64,000 nucleotides of DNA from Gemmatimonadaceae bacterium (lineage in GTDB: Bacteria; Gemmatimonadota; Gemmatimonadetes; Gemmatimonadales; Gemmatimonadaceae): positions 1 through 64,000 of the forward strand of contig DASXUN010000012.1 in assembly GCA_036504815.1 (NCBI GenBank), written 5' to 3'. The first letter of the stretch is position 1. Each line of letters begins with the position of its first letter. This document shows positions 35,899-47,852 of this stretch, piece after piece. Position numbers and translations under genes: made by a program. The notes beneath the pieces were generated by a model that searched no databases, was not told the origin of the DNA, and saw only the letters and a program-made list of their open reading frames with translations.

Positions 35899-36674
35899 TC
35901 CGCGTGCAGGACGCGGTCGTGCGCTATCCCGGCGCGCGGGTGAACGCGCTCGACGGCGCGACGTTCGAGGCGCCGCCCGGACGGGTGACGGCCGTGGTGG
36001 GTCCGAACGGCAGCGGCAAGAGCACCGTCGTGCGCGCGCTCATCGGGCAAGTTCCGTTGACGTCGGGCAGCTTGCAGGTCGGCCACCTCGACGCGGCGAC
36101 CGCCGACCGGCGCGCCCTCGCTCGCCTGATGGCGGTGGTGACCCAGCGTGAAGAACCGGCCTTCCCGCTACCGGTGCGCGACTACGTGATGCTGGGACGT
36201 TATCCGCACCACGGCGCCTGGACGGCGCTCGGCCCCGGCGACGTCGCGGCGTCGGTAGCTGCGGCGGCCCGCGCGGGCGCCGCCGAGTTGATGAGTCGCC
36301 GCACCGACGAGTTGTCGGGCGGCGAGTGGCAGCGGGTGCGCCTCGCCCGCGCGCTCGCGCAGGGCGGGGAAGTGCTCGTCCTCGACGAACCCGGCACCTT
36401 CCTCGACGTCGGCCACGAGATGGGGGCCTTCGAATTGCTCGATGCACTCGCGCGCGAAGGGCGCACGGTCCTGCTCGTCAGCCACCAGCTGAACCTGGTC
36501 GCCCGATTCGCGGCGCACATCGTCGTGCTCCACCGCGGCCGGGTGGTCGCCGCCGGTACGCCGTCGGAGGTGATGCGCGGTGAGGTGCTCGAGCCCGTCT
36601 ACGACTGGCCACTCGTCGTCGCGCGCGACCCCGCCGTCGGCGCCCCCGTGCTCATTCCCCTGCGCAAGCGCTGA
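35895..36674 (+). CDS. btuD: Cobalamin ABC transporter ATP-binding protein
   Basis: Cytoplasmic ATPase, 259 aa. Walker A is GPNGSGKST near residue 36, the signature is LSGGEWQRVRLARAL near residue 140, Walker B is VLVLDEPGT, and the H-loop is LLVSHQLN. The order matches FepC/BtuD-type importers. It overlaps btuC (ATGA). A spacer of family C repeats separates it from the receptor gene. Confidence 0.93.
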   Translation: MIRVQDAVVRYPGARVNALDGATFEAPPGRVTAVVGPNGSGKSTVVRALIGQVPLTSGSLQVGHLDAATADRRALARLMAVVTQREEPAFPLPVRDYVMLGRYPHHGAWTALGPGDVAASVAAAARAGAAELMSRRTDELSGGEWQRVRLARALAQGGEVLVLDEPGTFLDVGHEMGAFELLDALAREGRTVLLVSHQLNLVARFAAHIVVLHRGRVVAAGTPSEVMRGEVLEPVYDWPLVVARDPAVGAPVLIPLRKR

Positions 36675-36684
36675 AGCAGCCTCG

Positions 36685-36714
36685 TCCGCCATCCGCCATC
36701 CGCCATCCGCCATC
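36685..36714 (+). repeat. Family C CCGCCAT heptads between btuD and btuB
   Basis: Four consecutive copies of the 7-mer TCCGCCA followed by TCAC. They fill most of the 75-bp spacer and end about 35 bases before the btuB start. Related heptads occur at 21804-21840 and 62705-62732. Confidence 0.85.
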
Positions 36715-36749
36715 ACCCGTCGCCCACACCAATCCATCCCTCGCACAGC

Positions 36750-38675
36750 ATGCGCCCACTCCTCCTGCTCGCGCTCCCCGTCGCTCTCGGCGCGCAAGGC
36801 TCCAATACATCGCTCGCTCCCGTCGTCGTCACCGCAACGCGCATCGAGACCAGTGTGCGCGCCCCGGCGACGGTCGCCGTGCTGAGCGGCGATTCACTCC
36901 GCGCCCGCGGCATCACCCATCTGCGCGACGCGCTCGGCCTCATCCCCGGCGTCACCGTCGTGCAGAGTTCGTCGTTCGGCTCGCAGGCGTCGCTTTTCGT
37001 GCGCGGCGGCCAGGGCAACTACGTGCGCGTGCTCCTCGATGGGGTCCCACTCAATGAGCCGGGAGGTGCCGTCGATCTGGGCGCGCTGACCCTCGACAAC
37101 ATCGAGCGCGTGGAGGTGGTGCGCGGTCCGGCCAGCGTGCTCTATGGCGCCGACGCGGTCACCGGGGTGATCCAGCTCGTGTCACGCACGGGAGCCGGTG
37201 GATCGCGCGCCGCGCTCGCGCTGGACGGCGGGTCATTCGGCCAGCGCGATGCCGCCCTCTCCGCCGCCCGGGCGCTCGGGCGCGCGTCGTTGAGCGCCAG
37301 CGTTGCCGACCGTTCCGCGCAGGGGATTCTGCCGTTCAACAACGATTATCGGAACCAGTCGGCCAATGCCACGCTGCGCTGGGCGCCCGACGTGCGCACC
37401 GAGGCGACGATCGCCGCGCGCTGGCTGGCGTCCGTGTATCACTATCCCAACGAGTCGGATGGCTCGATCGGCGATCGCAATGCGGAGAGCACGTCGCACC
37501 GGCTTGCCCTGGCGTTCTCGGGGCATCGCGCCGTGGGGTCGCGCGTCGTCACCGCGTGGACCCTCACCTCCAGCGAGTACGCGCCGCGCAACAACGACGG
37601 GCCCGATTCCGCCGCGGACACCCTTGGGTTCTACGGGTTCTACTCCCGCGGCACCGTGACGCGACGGTCGGCGGACGTGCGTGTCACGGCACGCGTCGGC
37701 GCCGCCCAATCGCTGACGGTTGGCGCCGAGGCGTCGCGCGATCACGAACGCTCGTCGTCGCTGTCGCTCAGCCAGTACGGCCGCGACACCGGCACCTTCG
37801 TGGCCGCGCGCAATGATCGGTCGCTGTATGTCCAGGCGATCGGCGCGCGCGGGCGCGCCAGCTATCAGCTGGGCGGTCGGCTCGACGATAACAGCGCCTT
37901 CGGCACCTTCCGCACGGCCCGTCTTGGCGCCGCCTGGCAGCTGGCGCGAGGGTGGCGCGTGCGCGCGGCGGCGGGTTCCGCCTTTCGCGCGCCGAGCTTC
38001 TTCGAGAACTTCGCCACGGGCTACGTGCGCGGGAATCCGGCGCTCGCGCCGGAGCGCACGCACAGTCGCGAAGTGGCGCTGGAAGGCGCCGTCGGCCGCG
38101 TCACGCTTGGCGTGACCGGGTATCAGCAGCGCTTCCGCGACCTGATTCAGTACAATGCGCGCACCCTGAGCCCGCTCGCCCCGAACTATGTGAACGTGGC
38201 CGGCGCCAACGCCGACGGCGTCGAGGGGGAAGCGGCGTTCGCGCTCGGCGCGGCCCTGCGGGCGCGGCTGACGTATGCCTACTCGCACACGCGGGTCACG
38301 AATGCGGGGTTTGATTCAGGCGCGGGGGCGACCTTCGTGCTGGGCCAGCCGCTGGTGCGGCGTCCCGCGCGGACGGCGCGCGTGGAGCTGTCGCGCCCGC
38401 TGGCGAGGCGCGGCGACGTCGCGCTGGGCGCGGCATACACCGGCGCAACGCCGGACCGCGACTTCTCCGGCTGGCCCGCCAAGCCGGTCATGCTCCCTGC
38501 GCGCACGCTGGTGGATCTGTCGGCCAACGTGCGGCTGTCAGGGGCGCGCGCGCCGGTCCCGGTCTTCGCGCGCCTGCGGGGCGACAACCTGACGGGCGTG
38601 GATTATCAGGCGATCTTCGGTTACCGCGCCCCGGGACGCTCGCTGCGCCTCGGCGTGACCGTCGGCCACCCGTAG
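36750..38675 (+). CDS. btuB: TonB-dependent outer-membrane receptor, BtuB-like
   Basis: Energised outer-membrane receptor, 641 aa. A short signal peptide (MRPLLLLALPVALGAQG) precedes a TonB-box-like PVVVTATRIET. The plug domain contains GVTVVQSSSFGSQASLFVRG and IERVEVVRGPASVLYGADAV near residue 110. The 22-strand barrel ends in GRSLRLGVTVGHP without the usual terminal aromatic. Its place at the end of the riboswitch-led btu genes supports vitamin B12 as the ligand. The start codon follows a pyrimidine-rich spacer with no clear ribosome-binding site. Confidence 0.92.
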   Translation: MRPLLLLALPVALGAQGSNTSLAPVVVTATRIETSVRAPATVAVLSGDSLRARGITHLRDALGLIPGVTVVQSSSFGSQASLFVRGGQGNYVRVLLDGVPLNEPGGAVDLGALTLDNIERVEVVRGPASVLYGADAVTGVIQLVSRTGAGGSRAALALDGGSFGQRDAALSAARALGRASLSASVADRSAQGILPFNNDYRNQSANATLRWAPDVRTEATIAARWLASVYHYPNESDGSIGDRNAESTSHRLALAFSGHRAVGSRVVTAWTLTSSEYAPRNNDGPDSAADTLGFYGFYSRGTVTRRSADVRVTARVGAAQSLTVGAEASRDHERSSSLSLSQYGRDTGTFVAARNDRSLYVQAIGARGRASYQLGGRLDDNSAFGTFRTARLGAAWQLARGWRVRAAAGSAFRAPSFFENFATGYVRGNPALAPERTHSREVALEGAVGRVTLGVTGYQQRFRDLIQYNARTLSPLAPNYVNVAGANADGVEGEAAFALGAALRARLTYAYSHTRVTNAGFDSGAGATFVLGQPLVRRPARTARVELSRPLARRGDVALGAAYTGATPDRDFSGWPAKPVMLPARTLVDLSANVRLSGARAPVPVFARLRGDNLTGVDYQAIFGYRAPGRSLRLGVTVGHP

Positions 38676-38704
38676 CGCGCGGTATCTTAGGAGATGGAAT
38701 GCGT

Positions 38705-38727
38705 GGCGGCAGCCGCCAGCTGCCGCC
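38705..38727 (+). terminator. Hairpin after btuB
   Basis: A perfect 9-bp stem (GGCGGCAGC at 38705-38713 with 38719-38727) and CGCCA loop, about 30 bases after the btuB stop. There is no T-run. It also forms the centre of a family B element, so its role could be either. Confidence 0.45.
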
Positions 38728-38814
38728 CGCCTTGGCGCCGCAATGATCGCGAATCGCCGTCGCGAATCGCAATCGAAAATCGCAATCCGAATTCCATATC
38801 CTCAATCTCCCGCG
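38728..38814 (+). repeat. Family B element (copy 4) upstream of recO
   Basis: Contains repeated CGCGAATCGC and AATCGCAATC words and ends with CCGAATTCCATATCCTCAAT, the family B right arm, nine bases before the recO ATG. If read through, it adds the spurious peptide MIANRRRESQSKIAIRIPYP to recO. Confidence 0.8.
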
Positions 38815-39576
38815 ATGTCGCTCATAACGACACAAGCCATCGTCCTCCACGCCTTCGACTATCGCGAGACGTCGCGCATCGTGCGGCTGATCACGCGGGA
38901 GCTGGGGATCGTGTCGGCGATCGCGCGCGGGGCGCGGCGGCCGCGCAACAAGTACGGGGCGGCGCTCGATCTGTACGCCGGCGGGGAAGCGCAGCTGATG
39001 ACGACCATGGGGCGTGACCTCCACACGCTGACCGCCTTCGAGGCGACGCAGTCGCGCCCGCTGCTGGCCGCTTCGCTCGACCGTTTCGCCGCCGCCGCGG
39101 CCATCGCCGAGTTGCTGCTGCGATTTGCGCCCGAGCAGGAAGACCCGGGGCTGCTCGACGCGATGACCGACGCACTCGACGCGCTCGAGGCGGCACCCCC
39201 CGGCGGCGCGGCGCCGGTGGCGCTCGGCGGGGCCTGGAGCCTGGTGGCGGAGCTGGGCTTTGCGCCGTCGCTCGATGAATGTGTGTCGTGCCATGCGCCA
39301 ATCGATGCCGACGCGTCGGTGTCGTTCAATCACCGCGCGGGCGGCGCCGTCTGCGCCAACTGCACCCGGCACACGCCCGGGGCGCGCACGCTCCCGCCCG
39401 AGGCGCGCGCCGCCATTCGCTCGTGGCTGGGCCGCCTGCCGTCGCCGTCGCTCGACGAACCCAGCATTCGCGCCCATCAGCGCCTGCTGCGTGAGTTTCT
39501 CGAGGAGCATCTCACCGACGGCGGCCGTCCGCTGCGCGCGCTGCTCGCGTGGGAGCGTCACGAGGTGGACGCGTGA
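38815..39576 (+). CDS. recO: DNA repair protein RecO
   Basis: Recombination mediator that loads RecA with RecR. The N-terminal OB fold begins [20 protein letters not shown]. The zinc knuckles are CVSC near residue 158 and CANC near residue 180, followed by a helical C-terminus ([13 protein letters not shown]). Length of 253 aa fits. I use the ATG at 38815 since the upstream in-frame ATG at 38743 lies in a repeat. The stop overlaps the selB GTG by 4 bases. Confidence 0.93.
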   Translation: MSLITTQAIVLHAFDYRETSRIVRLITRELGIVSAIARGARRPRNKYGAALDLYAGGEAQLMTTMGRDLHTLTAFEATQSRPLLAASLDRFAAAAAIAELLLRFAPEQEDPGLLDAMTDALDALEAAPPGGAAPVALGGAWSLVAELGFAPSLDECVSCHAPIDADASVSFNHRAGGAVCANCTRHTPGARTLPPEARAAIRSWLGRLPSPSLDEPSIRAHQRLLREFLEEHLTDGGRPLRALLAWERHEVDA

Positions 39577-41474
39577 TCCTCGGCACCGCGGGGCACATCG
39601 ACCACGGCAAGACGGCGCTCGTGCACGCCCTGACCGGCGTGGACACCGACCGTCTCCCCGAGGAGAAGCGCCGTGGCATCACCATCGACCTCGGCTTCGC
39701 GCCCCTCGAACTCGAGGGGGTCGGCACGATTGGCGTCGTCGACGTGCCGGGCCATGAGGCGTTCGTGCGCACGATGCTCGCCGGGGCCGCGGGCATCGAT
39801 CTCGCCCTGCTGGTCGTCGCGGCGGACGAGGGCGTCATGCCCCAGACGCGCGAACACCTCGCCATCCTCGGCGCGCTTGGCATTCGCGGAGGCGTGGTGG
39901 CGCTCACCAAGGCGGACCTCGTGGACGACGAAATGCGCGCACTCGCGGCGGACGACGTCACGGCCGCACTGCGGGGCTCGCCGCTCGAGGGCGCCGCGGT
40001 CATCACGGTTTCTGCGCGCACGGGCGAAGGACTCGACGCGCTGCGTCGTGCCCTGGTGCAGGCCGCGGCCGCGGTGCCGGCGCGCGACGCGGGCGACCTG
40101 TTCCGGATGCCGGTGGACCGCGCCTTCACGGTGAAGGGCACCGGCACCGTCGTCACCGGCACCGTCTGGAGCGGCCGCGTCGGGCGCGACGATGCGCTTC
40201 GCGCCTTTCCCGGTGGCGTCGCGCTGCGGGTGCGCGGCGTCGAGACGCACGGGCACGCGGTCGCGGCTGGCCAGGCGGGCCAGCGCGCGGCGCTCGCCCT
40301 CGCCGGCGCGGAGCGCGACGCGTTGGCCCGCGGTGGCGTACTGGTGGCTGCTGGCGACGCGTGGGTAGAACGCGATCGTCTCCGGGCGGACGTGGCGCTG
40401 TTCGACGACGCGGGAATTACGCTGACGGCGCGGACGCGCGTGCGCCTCCACCTGGGCACGACCGAAGTCGGCGCGCGGGTCGTGGCGCGTGGTGGCCCCG
40501 TGCAGCCGGGCGCGACGGTCGCCGTGCGCCTGGTGCTCGATCATCCGGTCGTGGCACGTGGCGGTGATCGATTCGTCCTGCGCGCCGCGTCGCCCGCGGC
40601 GACCATCGGTGGCGGGGTCATCACCGATCCGGCGCCGCCGTTCCGGCGAACGCCGCCCTTCGCCGGGGCGGGGGCCTCTCCCGCGCAGCGCTTGACGTGG
40701 ATGCTGGACGAAGAGCGTCACCGCGGAATCGCCGCCAACTCGCTCCCCTTGCGCCTCGGACTGACCCGGCAGGAAAGCGATCGCCTCGTGGCCAGCCTGG
40801 CGGGCGACCTGGTTCGCGTCGGCGATCGGATCACGCGGCGCGCGGTGCTCGACGGCGCGCAGGCTGCGTTGCTCGAAGCCATTGACGCCGCACACGCGGC
40901 GCGGCCCCTTGATCGCGGCGCGCCGCTGCAGTCGCTGCGCGCCAAGCTCGCACTCGGGCCCGAACTGTGCGACGAGGTGGTGCGCGCGGCCGTGCAGCAG
41001 GGGCTCGTCGTGATCACCGAGGGGCTTGTCGCACGGGCGGGATGGCAGCCCAGGCTGTCCGCGGCGGACCGCGCCGCCATCGATGCCATCGAACAGGTGC
41101 TGGCGGCGGCCGGCCGTGAGCCGCCGACGATCGACGAGATCGGCAGCAAGGTTGGCGCACGCGCTCCGGCGCTGCTGCGATTGCTCGAGCGCGAGGGGCG
41201 GGTGGTGGCGGTCGGGGAGCAGCGCTTCCTCAGCCCGGCCGCCTGGCGCGCCGCGTTGCGCGATCTTCGCCACGGTACCCGCGAGGCCCGCGTCTACTCG
41301 GCCGGTGAGATTCGGGAAATCTTCGGTATCAGCCGCAAGTACTCCATCCCGCTGATCGAAGGGTGCGATCGTCTCGGCATCAGCTCTCGGGTCGAGGATG
41401 GACGGCGGTTCCACTGGGACCACCTGAACCCAGCCGTTGCCTCGTTCCTTGACAGTGCCGAAAACGGCCCCTAG
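39573..41474 (+). CDS. selB: Selenocysteine-specific translation elongation factor
   Basis: Delivers Sec-tRNA to UGA codons bearing a SECIS. The GTPase domain starts at the N-terminus: [10 protein letters not shown] (G1), [13 protein letters not shown] (G3), TKAD (G4). Two beta-barrel domains follow, then about 250 residues of winged-helix repeats that bind the SECIS, ending in [20 protein letters not shown]. Length of 633 aa is that of SelB, longer than EF-Tu. No selA, selD, tRNA-Sec or obvious selenoprotein is in the window. Confidence 0.95.
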   Translation: MILGTAGHIDHGKTALVHALTGVDTDRLPEEKRRGITIDLGFAPLELEGVGTIGVVDVPGHEAFVRTMLAGAAGIDLALLVVAADEGVMPQTREHLAILGALGIRGGVVALTKADLVDDEMRALAADDVTAALRGSPLEGAAVITVSARTGEGLDALRRALVQAAAAVPARDAGDLFRMPVDRAFTVKGTGTVVTGTVWSGRVGRDDALRAFPGGVALRVRGVETHGHAVAAGQAGQRAALALAGAERDALARGGVLVAAGDAWVERDRLRADVALFDDAGITLTARTRVRLHLGTTEVGARVVARGGPVQPGATVAVRLVLDHPVVARGGDRFVLRAASPAATIGGGVITDPAPPFRRTPPFAGAGASPAQRLTWMLDEERHRGIAANSLPLRLGLTRQESDRLVASLAGDLVRVGDRITRRAVLDGAQAALLEAIDAAHAARPLDRGAPLQSLRAKLALGPELCDEVVRAAVQQGLVVITEGLVARAGWQPRLSAADRAAIDAIEQVLAAAGREPPTIDEIGSKVGARAPALLRLLEREGRVVAVGEQRFLSPAAWRAALRDLRHGTREARVYSAGEIREIFGISRKYSIPLIEGCDRLGISSRVEDGRRFHWDHLNPAVASFLDSAENGP

Positions 41475-41481
41475 TTTGGCT

Positions 41482-41491
41482 ATTGGCCAAT
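41482..41491. promoter_or_regulatory. Palindrome ATTGGCCAAT upstream of the small secreted protein
   Basis: A perfect 10-bp palindrome lies 66 bases upstream of the ATG at 41558, in an A+T-rich leader that differs from the rest of the window. It could be an operator, but no promoter elements are clear enough to call. Confidence 0.35.
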
Positions 41492-41557
41492 CACATCCAC
41501 ACTCATTCCTAGAGGAGACACACCAACCGAACCTGCATTGTCAGAAAAGGAGTTACG

Positions 41558-41998
41558 ATGAGGTATCGTTGGGCAGCACTCCTAGCGGTGCTGACCCTCG
41601 CCCTCACGCCACAGCTTGGGACGGCTCAGACGGGATCGAGCCAGGCTAAGCGACCCGTAGTAACGCTGAAGCAGAACTACCCGAACCCGTTCAATCCGCA
41701 GACTTGGATTCCGTTCGAGATCGGCTGTGATGAGAATCCGAGTCATCAGTTCAAGGTGTCGGTCCGCGTCTACAACCTGCTCGCGCAGTTTGTCGCGGTG
41801 CCGGTGCTGCAGGGCGGAACGGGAAATGTGGCAGGGGGTCAACCGCTGGAGAACGTATTGCTGACGTGCGGCCAGTACACGGCGTACTGGAATGGCAACT
41901 ACCGCAATACGAGCAACGAAGTGGCCTCGGGCATCTACATGTATGTCATCGAGGTGGACGGTCAGCGAACCGTCAAGAAGATGTTGATTACCAAGTAG
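41558..41998 (+). CDS. Secreted stand-alone FlgD/T9SS-sorting-like domain protein
   Basis: The 146-aa product has a signal peptide (MRYRWAALLAVLTLALTP, cleavage after TAQ) and then a single beta-sandwich domain of the kind normally found at the C-terminus of large secreted proteins. The markers are NYPNPFNPQTWIPFEI, VRVYNLLAQFVAVPVL, YTAYWNGNYRNTSNEVASGI and a final KKMLITK. Two cysteines (near residues 66 and 108) could form a disulphide. It has its own strong Shine-Dalgarno AAAAGGAG (41545-41552, 5-base spacing) and its own terminator, so it is an independent, probably well-expressed gene. Function is unknown. Confidence 0.87.
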   Translation: MRYRWAALLAVLTLALTPQLGTAQTGSSQAKRPVVTLKQNYPNPFNPQTWIPFEIGCDENPSHQFKVSVRVYNLLAQFVAVPVLQGGTGNVAGGQPLENVLLTCGQYTAYWNGNYRNTSNEVASGIYMYVIEVDGQRTVKKMLITK

Positions 41999-42008
41999 CG
42001 AATACCGG

Positions 42009-42046
42009 CCGCGCTCGAGACCATCCACCTCGAGCGCGGTCTTTTT
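42009..42046 (+). terminator. Rho-independent terminator
   Basis: A perfect 11-bp stem (CCGCGCTCGAG at 42009-42019 with 42029-42039), a 9-base loop and a TCTTTTT tail at 42040-42046. It lies 11 bases after the stop of the small secreted protein. It is the most classical terminator in the window. Confidence 0.93.
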
Positions 42047-42115
42047 GCGCCCCTCCCACATTGCCGCGGCCCGGCGCGACCTGCACCTTCATCGCGACCT
42101 CTTCGCGCGGGGCTG

Positions 42116-42934
42116 ATGCTTACGGACAGGGTGGTCTTCATCACGGGGGTCGGCTCGGGCATCGGCCGCGCGCTGTCGCTGGGCGCCGCTGCGCGCCGTG
42201 CTCGCGTCTGGGTGACCGACATCGACGGCGCGGCGGCGGAGGTTGTGGCAGAGGCGTGCCGCGCGGCGGGTGGACGCGCCCAGGCACGCACGCTGGATGT
42301 CACCGATGCGTCGGCGGTGGAGCGCGCGATCGCCGAGATGGTTGCCGCCGAGGGTCGCCTCGACGTCTGCTTCAACAACGCAGGCATCGGCTTCGCCGGC
42401 GAGTTTCGCGACTCCACCATCGAGCACTGGCACCGGGTGCTGGACGTGAATCTCTTTGGTGTCATCAACGTGGCGCACGCGGCCTACCGCCAGATGGTCG
42501 CGCAGCGCAGCGGTCACCTCGTCAACACGGCCTCGCTCGCTGGACTCATTCCGACGCCCGGATTGAGCGCCTACGGGGCGGGGAAGTGGGCCGTGGTCAG
42601 TCTCACGCACGCGCTGCGGCTCGAGGGGCGCGGGCTCGGCGTGAGGGTGAGCGCCATCTGTCCCGGATTCATCGAGAGCAACATCTACAGCCGCACACTG
42701 GTTGCCGGCCTGAAGGCCGATGCGATGCGCACGATGGCGCCGTTCCCCATCGTGCCGGTGGAGGGGCTCGTCGAGCGCGTCTTCGCCGGACTCGCGCGCA
42801 ACGAGGCGCTGATCGTCTATCCGGGGTATGCCCGTCTGCTGTGGTGGCTCTGGCGCCTCGTGCCGTGGGCCACGACCTGGAAGGGCCTGGCCCAGGTGGA
42901 GAAAATTCGCGCCGAATTCCGTATTGTGAGGTAG
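42116..42934 (+). CDS. Short-chain dehydrogenase/reductase
   Basis: Classical SDR of 272 aa. The NAD(P)-binding motif is TGVGSGIGR (residues 10-18), with NNAGIGF near residue 86. The catalytic Ser lies in VNTASLAGL and the YxxxK is SAYGAGK near residue 155. Asp in VTDIDGAA at the end of strand 2 suggests NAD preference. The C-terminus is hydrophobic (LLWWLWRLVPWA) and may associate with membrane. Substrate is unknown. It is a single gene between a terminator and a family E repeat. Confidence 0.9.
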   Translation: MLTDRVVFITGVGSGIGRALSLGAAARRARVWVTDIDGAAAEVVAEACRAAGGRAQARTLDVTDASAVERAIAEMVAAEGRLDVCFNNAGIGFAGEFRDSTIEHWHRVLDVNLFGVINVAHAAYRQMVAQRSGHLVNTASLAGLIPTPGLSAYGAGKWAVVSLTHALRLEGRGLGVRVSAICPGFIESNIYSRTLVAGLKADAMRTMAPFPIVPVEGLVERVFAGLARNEALIVYPGYARLLWWLWRLVPWATTWKGLAQVEKIRAEFRIVR

Positions 42935-43039
42935 GGGACTGCCGCCGCGGCGCACCCGTCGTGCGTTGCGGCCGGACGCGATGCCGGAACGGCGGAGAAT
43001 ACGCGGCACCGCGGTTGCACCACCGTGTCGCAGTCTCGT

Positions 43040-43095
43040 CCCCCGTTCCTGCACCCGTCCCCCGTCCCTTCGCCTCAATCCCCTCCTCGTTCCGA
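43040..43095 (+). repeat. Family E 56-bp pyrimidine-rich block (copy 2)
   Basis: Begins CCCCCGTTCCTGCACCCG and ends CTCGTTCCGA, matching the block at 17024-17079 in about 51 of 56 positions by hand alignment. It ends 7 bases before the clpB ATG. A GTG at 43025 would translate this block into a proline-rich extension not found in ClpB. Confidence 0.85.
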
Positions 43096-43102
43096 CCGAA
43101 GC

Positions 43103-46245
<3,143 letters not shown>

Positions 46246-46272
46246 CCGAAAGCCGGGAGACGGAAGACAAGA
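46246..46272 (+). repeat. Family D arm, left
   Basis: CCGAAAGCCGGGAGACGGAA and following GACAAGAAG are the inverse of the CTTCCGTCTCCCGTCTTCC-type repeats at 46315-46363. Together they flank the 46273-46297 hairpin. Confidence 0.7.
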
Positions 46273-46297
46273 AGAGCCCGCGACTTTCGCGGGCTCT
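46273..46297. terminator. Bidirectional hairpin between tadA and namZ-like gene
   Basis: A perfect 10-bp stem (AGAGCCCGCG at 46273-46282 with 46288-46297) and ACTTT loop lies between the convergent stops at 46245 and 46364. It is followed by CCCGTTTCC on the plus strand. Confidence 0.8.
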
Positions 46298-46314
46298 CCC
46301 GTTTCCCCAGAGGA

Positions 46315-46363
46315 CTGAAGACTTCCGTCTTCCGGCTTCCGTCTCCCGTCTTCCGTCTGCCCT
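46315..46363 (+). repeat. Family D arm, right
   Basis: Tandem CTTCCGTCT-type words, such as CTTCCGTCTTCCGGCTTCCG, run up to the namZ-like stop codon and are inverted relative to 46246-46272. The two arms can extend the terminator into a long imperfect hairpin. Confidence 0.75.
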
Positions 46364-47584
46364 CTACTTATAAATCCAGAACTTCTTCGACTCCGTCAGG
46401 AATTTCTCGGACTCGGCCTGGAAGACCGGGAGCAGGGCTTCGATGCCGCCGTCCTTCTCCACCGCCTCACGCAGGCGCGCGCTGCCGGAGAGGCGGTCGA
46501 TCGAACCCTTGCGCCACTCCCATTTGTCCTTGTGGCGCACGTAGATCTCGCGCAGCATGTGCGCGCCGACGTTCACCGGCACCACGGCATCGCGGTCCGT
46601 CACGGTGGCGCGGACCATCGGAATGGTCTGCCCGCCGAACTCGTAGCCCGCTTCCACCGGCTTCAGCACGGAGTCGAACCAGACGCCCGGGATCTTCTTG
46701 TCGTTCAACGCCTTCACGATTGCGCCGGCGTCGGTCAGCCAGCTCGCGCCGGCCTGGGCGAACGGATTGTCAGTACCGCGCCCTTCACTGACGTTGACAC
46801 CCTCGAAGAAGACGGTGCCGGTGTAGAGGAGGTTCGCGTCGTTGTTGCGCAGGTTCGGCGACGGATTCACCCACGGCAGGCCCGTCTGCTCGTAGTACAT
46901 CGCGCGCTTGTACCCCTGCATCGGCACCACCTTGACGTCCGCTTTCACGCGGCCGCTTCCCACAAGCCAGCGCCCGAGTTCGCCGGGCGTGAAGCCGTAG
47001 CGCAGCGCCACCGGGTGCAGCCCGACGAGCGACGAGAAGGCCGTGTCGAGCATCCCGCCGTCCACCTTGTCGCCCCGAATGGGATTCGGGCGGTCGAGGA
47101 TGATGAAGGGGACGCCGGCCTTGCCGGCCGCCTCGAGCGCCAGCGCCATCGTCCACTGATAGGTATAGACGCGTGCGCCGACATCCTGGATGTCATAGAG
47201 GAGCACGTCAACCGTCTTCAGCATCTCGGGCGTTGGGGCGCGCACGTCGCCATAGAGCGAGTAGGCCGTAACGCCCGTCGCGGAATCGACCGCGGTGGCG
47301 ATCTTCTCGCCGGCCTTGGCCACGCCGCGAATGCCGTGTTCGGGGCCGAACAGCGCCGTGAGCTTGACGCCCGGCGCCCGGAAGAGCGCGTCCACCGTGC
47401 TCGTGCCGTCCGGCAGGCGGCCGCTGTGGTTGGTGAGCAGCCCCACGCGCTTGCCGGCGATGAGGTGGAGCGAGTCCTTGAGGAGCACCTCGACGCCCGT
47501 CTTGACCTTGGGCTGGGCGAGGGCAGGCGTGGCCGCCACGGCGACCGTGGCGGCGGCGATGACGAATCGGCGAAGAGTAATCAT
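46364..47584 (-). CDS. NamZ-like exo-beta-N-acetylmuramidase (DUF1343)
   Basis: The family includes NamZ enzymes that release N-acetylmuramic acid from the non-reducing end of peptidoglycan fragments (GH171). A signal peptide (MITLRRFVIAAATVAVAATP, ending LAQ) puts it in the periplasm or outside. Conserved blocks are GLLTNHSGRLPDG near residue 55, ALFGPEHGIRGVA, LLYDIQDVGARVYTYQWTMA and ILDRPNPIRGDKVDGG. I use the ATG at 47584; the longer frame to 47803 reads through a repeat. Length of 406 aa fits. It is transcribed toward tadA. Confidence 0.9.
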   Translation of the reverse strand: MITLRRFVIAAATVAVAATPALAQPKVKTGVEVLLKDSLHLIAGKRVGLLTNHSGRLPDGTSTVDALFRAPGVKLTALFGPEHGIRGVAKAGEKIATAVDSATGVTAYSLYGDVRAPTPEMLKTVDVLLYDIQDVGARVYTYQWTMALALEAAGKAGVPFIILDRPNPIRGDKVDGGMLDTAFSSLVGLHPVALRYGFTPGELGRWLVGSGRVKADVKVVPMQGYKRAMYYEQTGLPWVNPSPNLRNNDANLLYTGTVFFEGVNVSEGRGTDNPFAQAGASWLTDAGAIVKALNDKKIPGVWFDSVLKPVEAGYEFGGQTIPMVRATVTDRDAVVPVNVGAHMLREIYVRHKDKWEWRKGSIDRLSGSARLREAVEKDGGIEALLPVFQAESEKFLTESKKFWIYK

Positions 47585-47635
47585 GGCGAAAAAATGGCAC
47601 CGGGTGGACGGCGCGGCAACAGATGCCGGGAAAGA

Positions 47636-47805
47636 CGACTGAGGATTGGGAATTCGGAGCGGGATCACGGAATTTCGAATGTGGACGTCGACCGGCGACC
47701 CCTCGCCGGACCAGTATTCGTTGGTCGTTGTCCTGAATCGCGATCCTCTATTCCGTTCCGGATTCCCCATCCTCAATCGTCGTCCGGTCCAACTTTCCAG
47801 CACGA
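47636..47805. repeat. Family B element (copy 5), symmetrical
   Basis: Left arm CTGAGGATTGGGAATTCGGA and right arm TCCGGATTCCCCATCCTCAA are nearly inverse copies. The centre holds a perfect 7-bp hairpin, CCGGCGA with TCGCCGG. The element sits in a divergent gap, so one arm faces the namZ-like gene and the other the tRNA genes, about 50 bases away in each direction. Confidence 0.82.
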
Positions 47806-47852
47806 GCCCGTTGACCCACCGTCGTCGTTCGGATAATTTTCAAGACTCGTTT

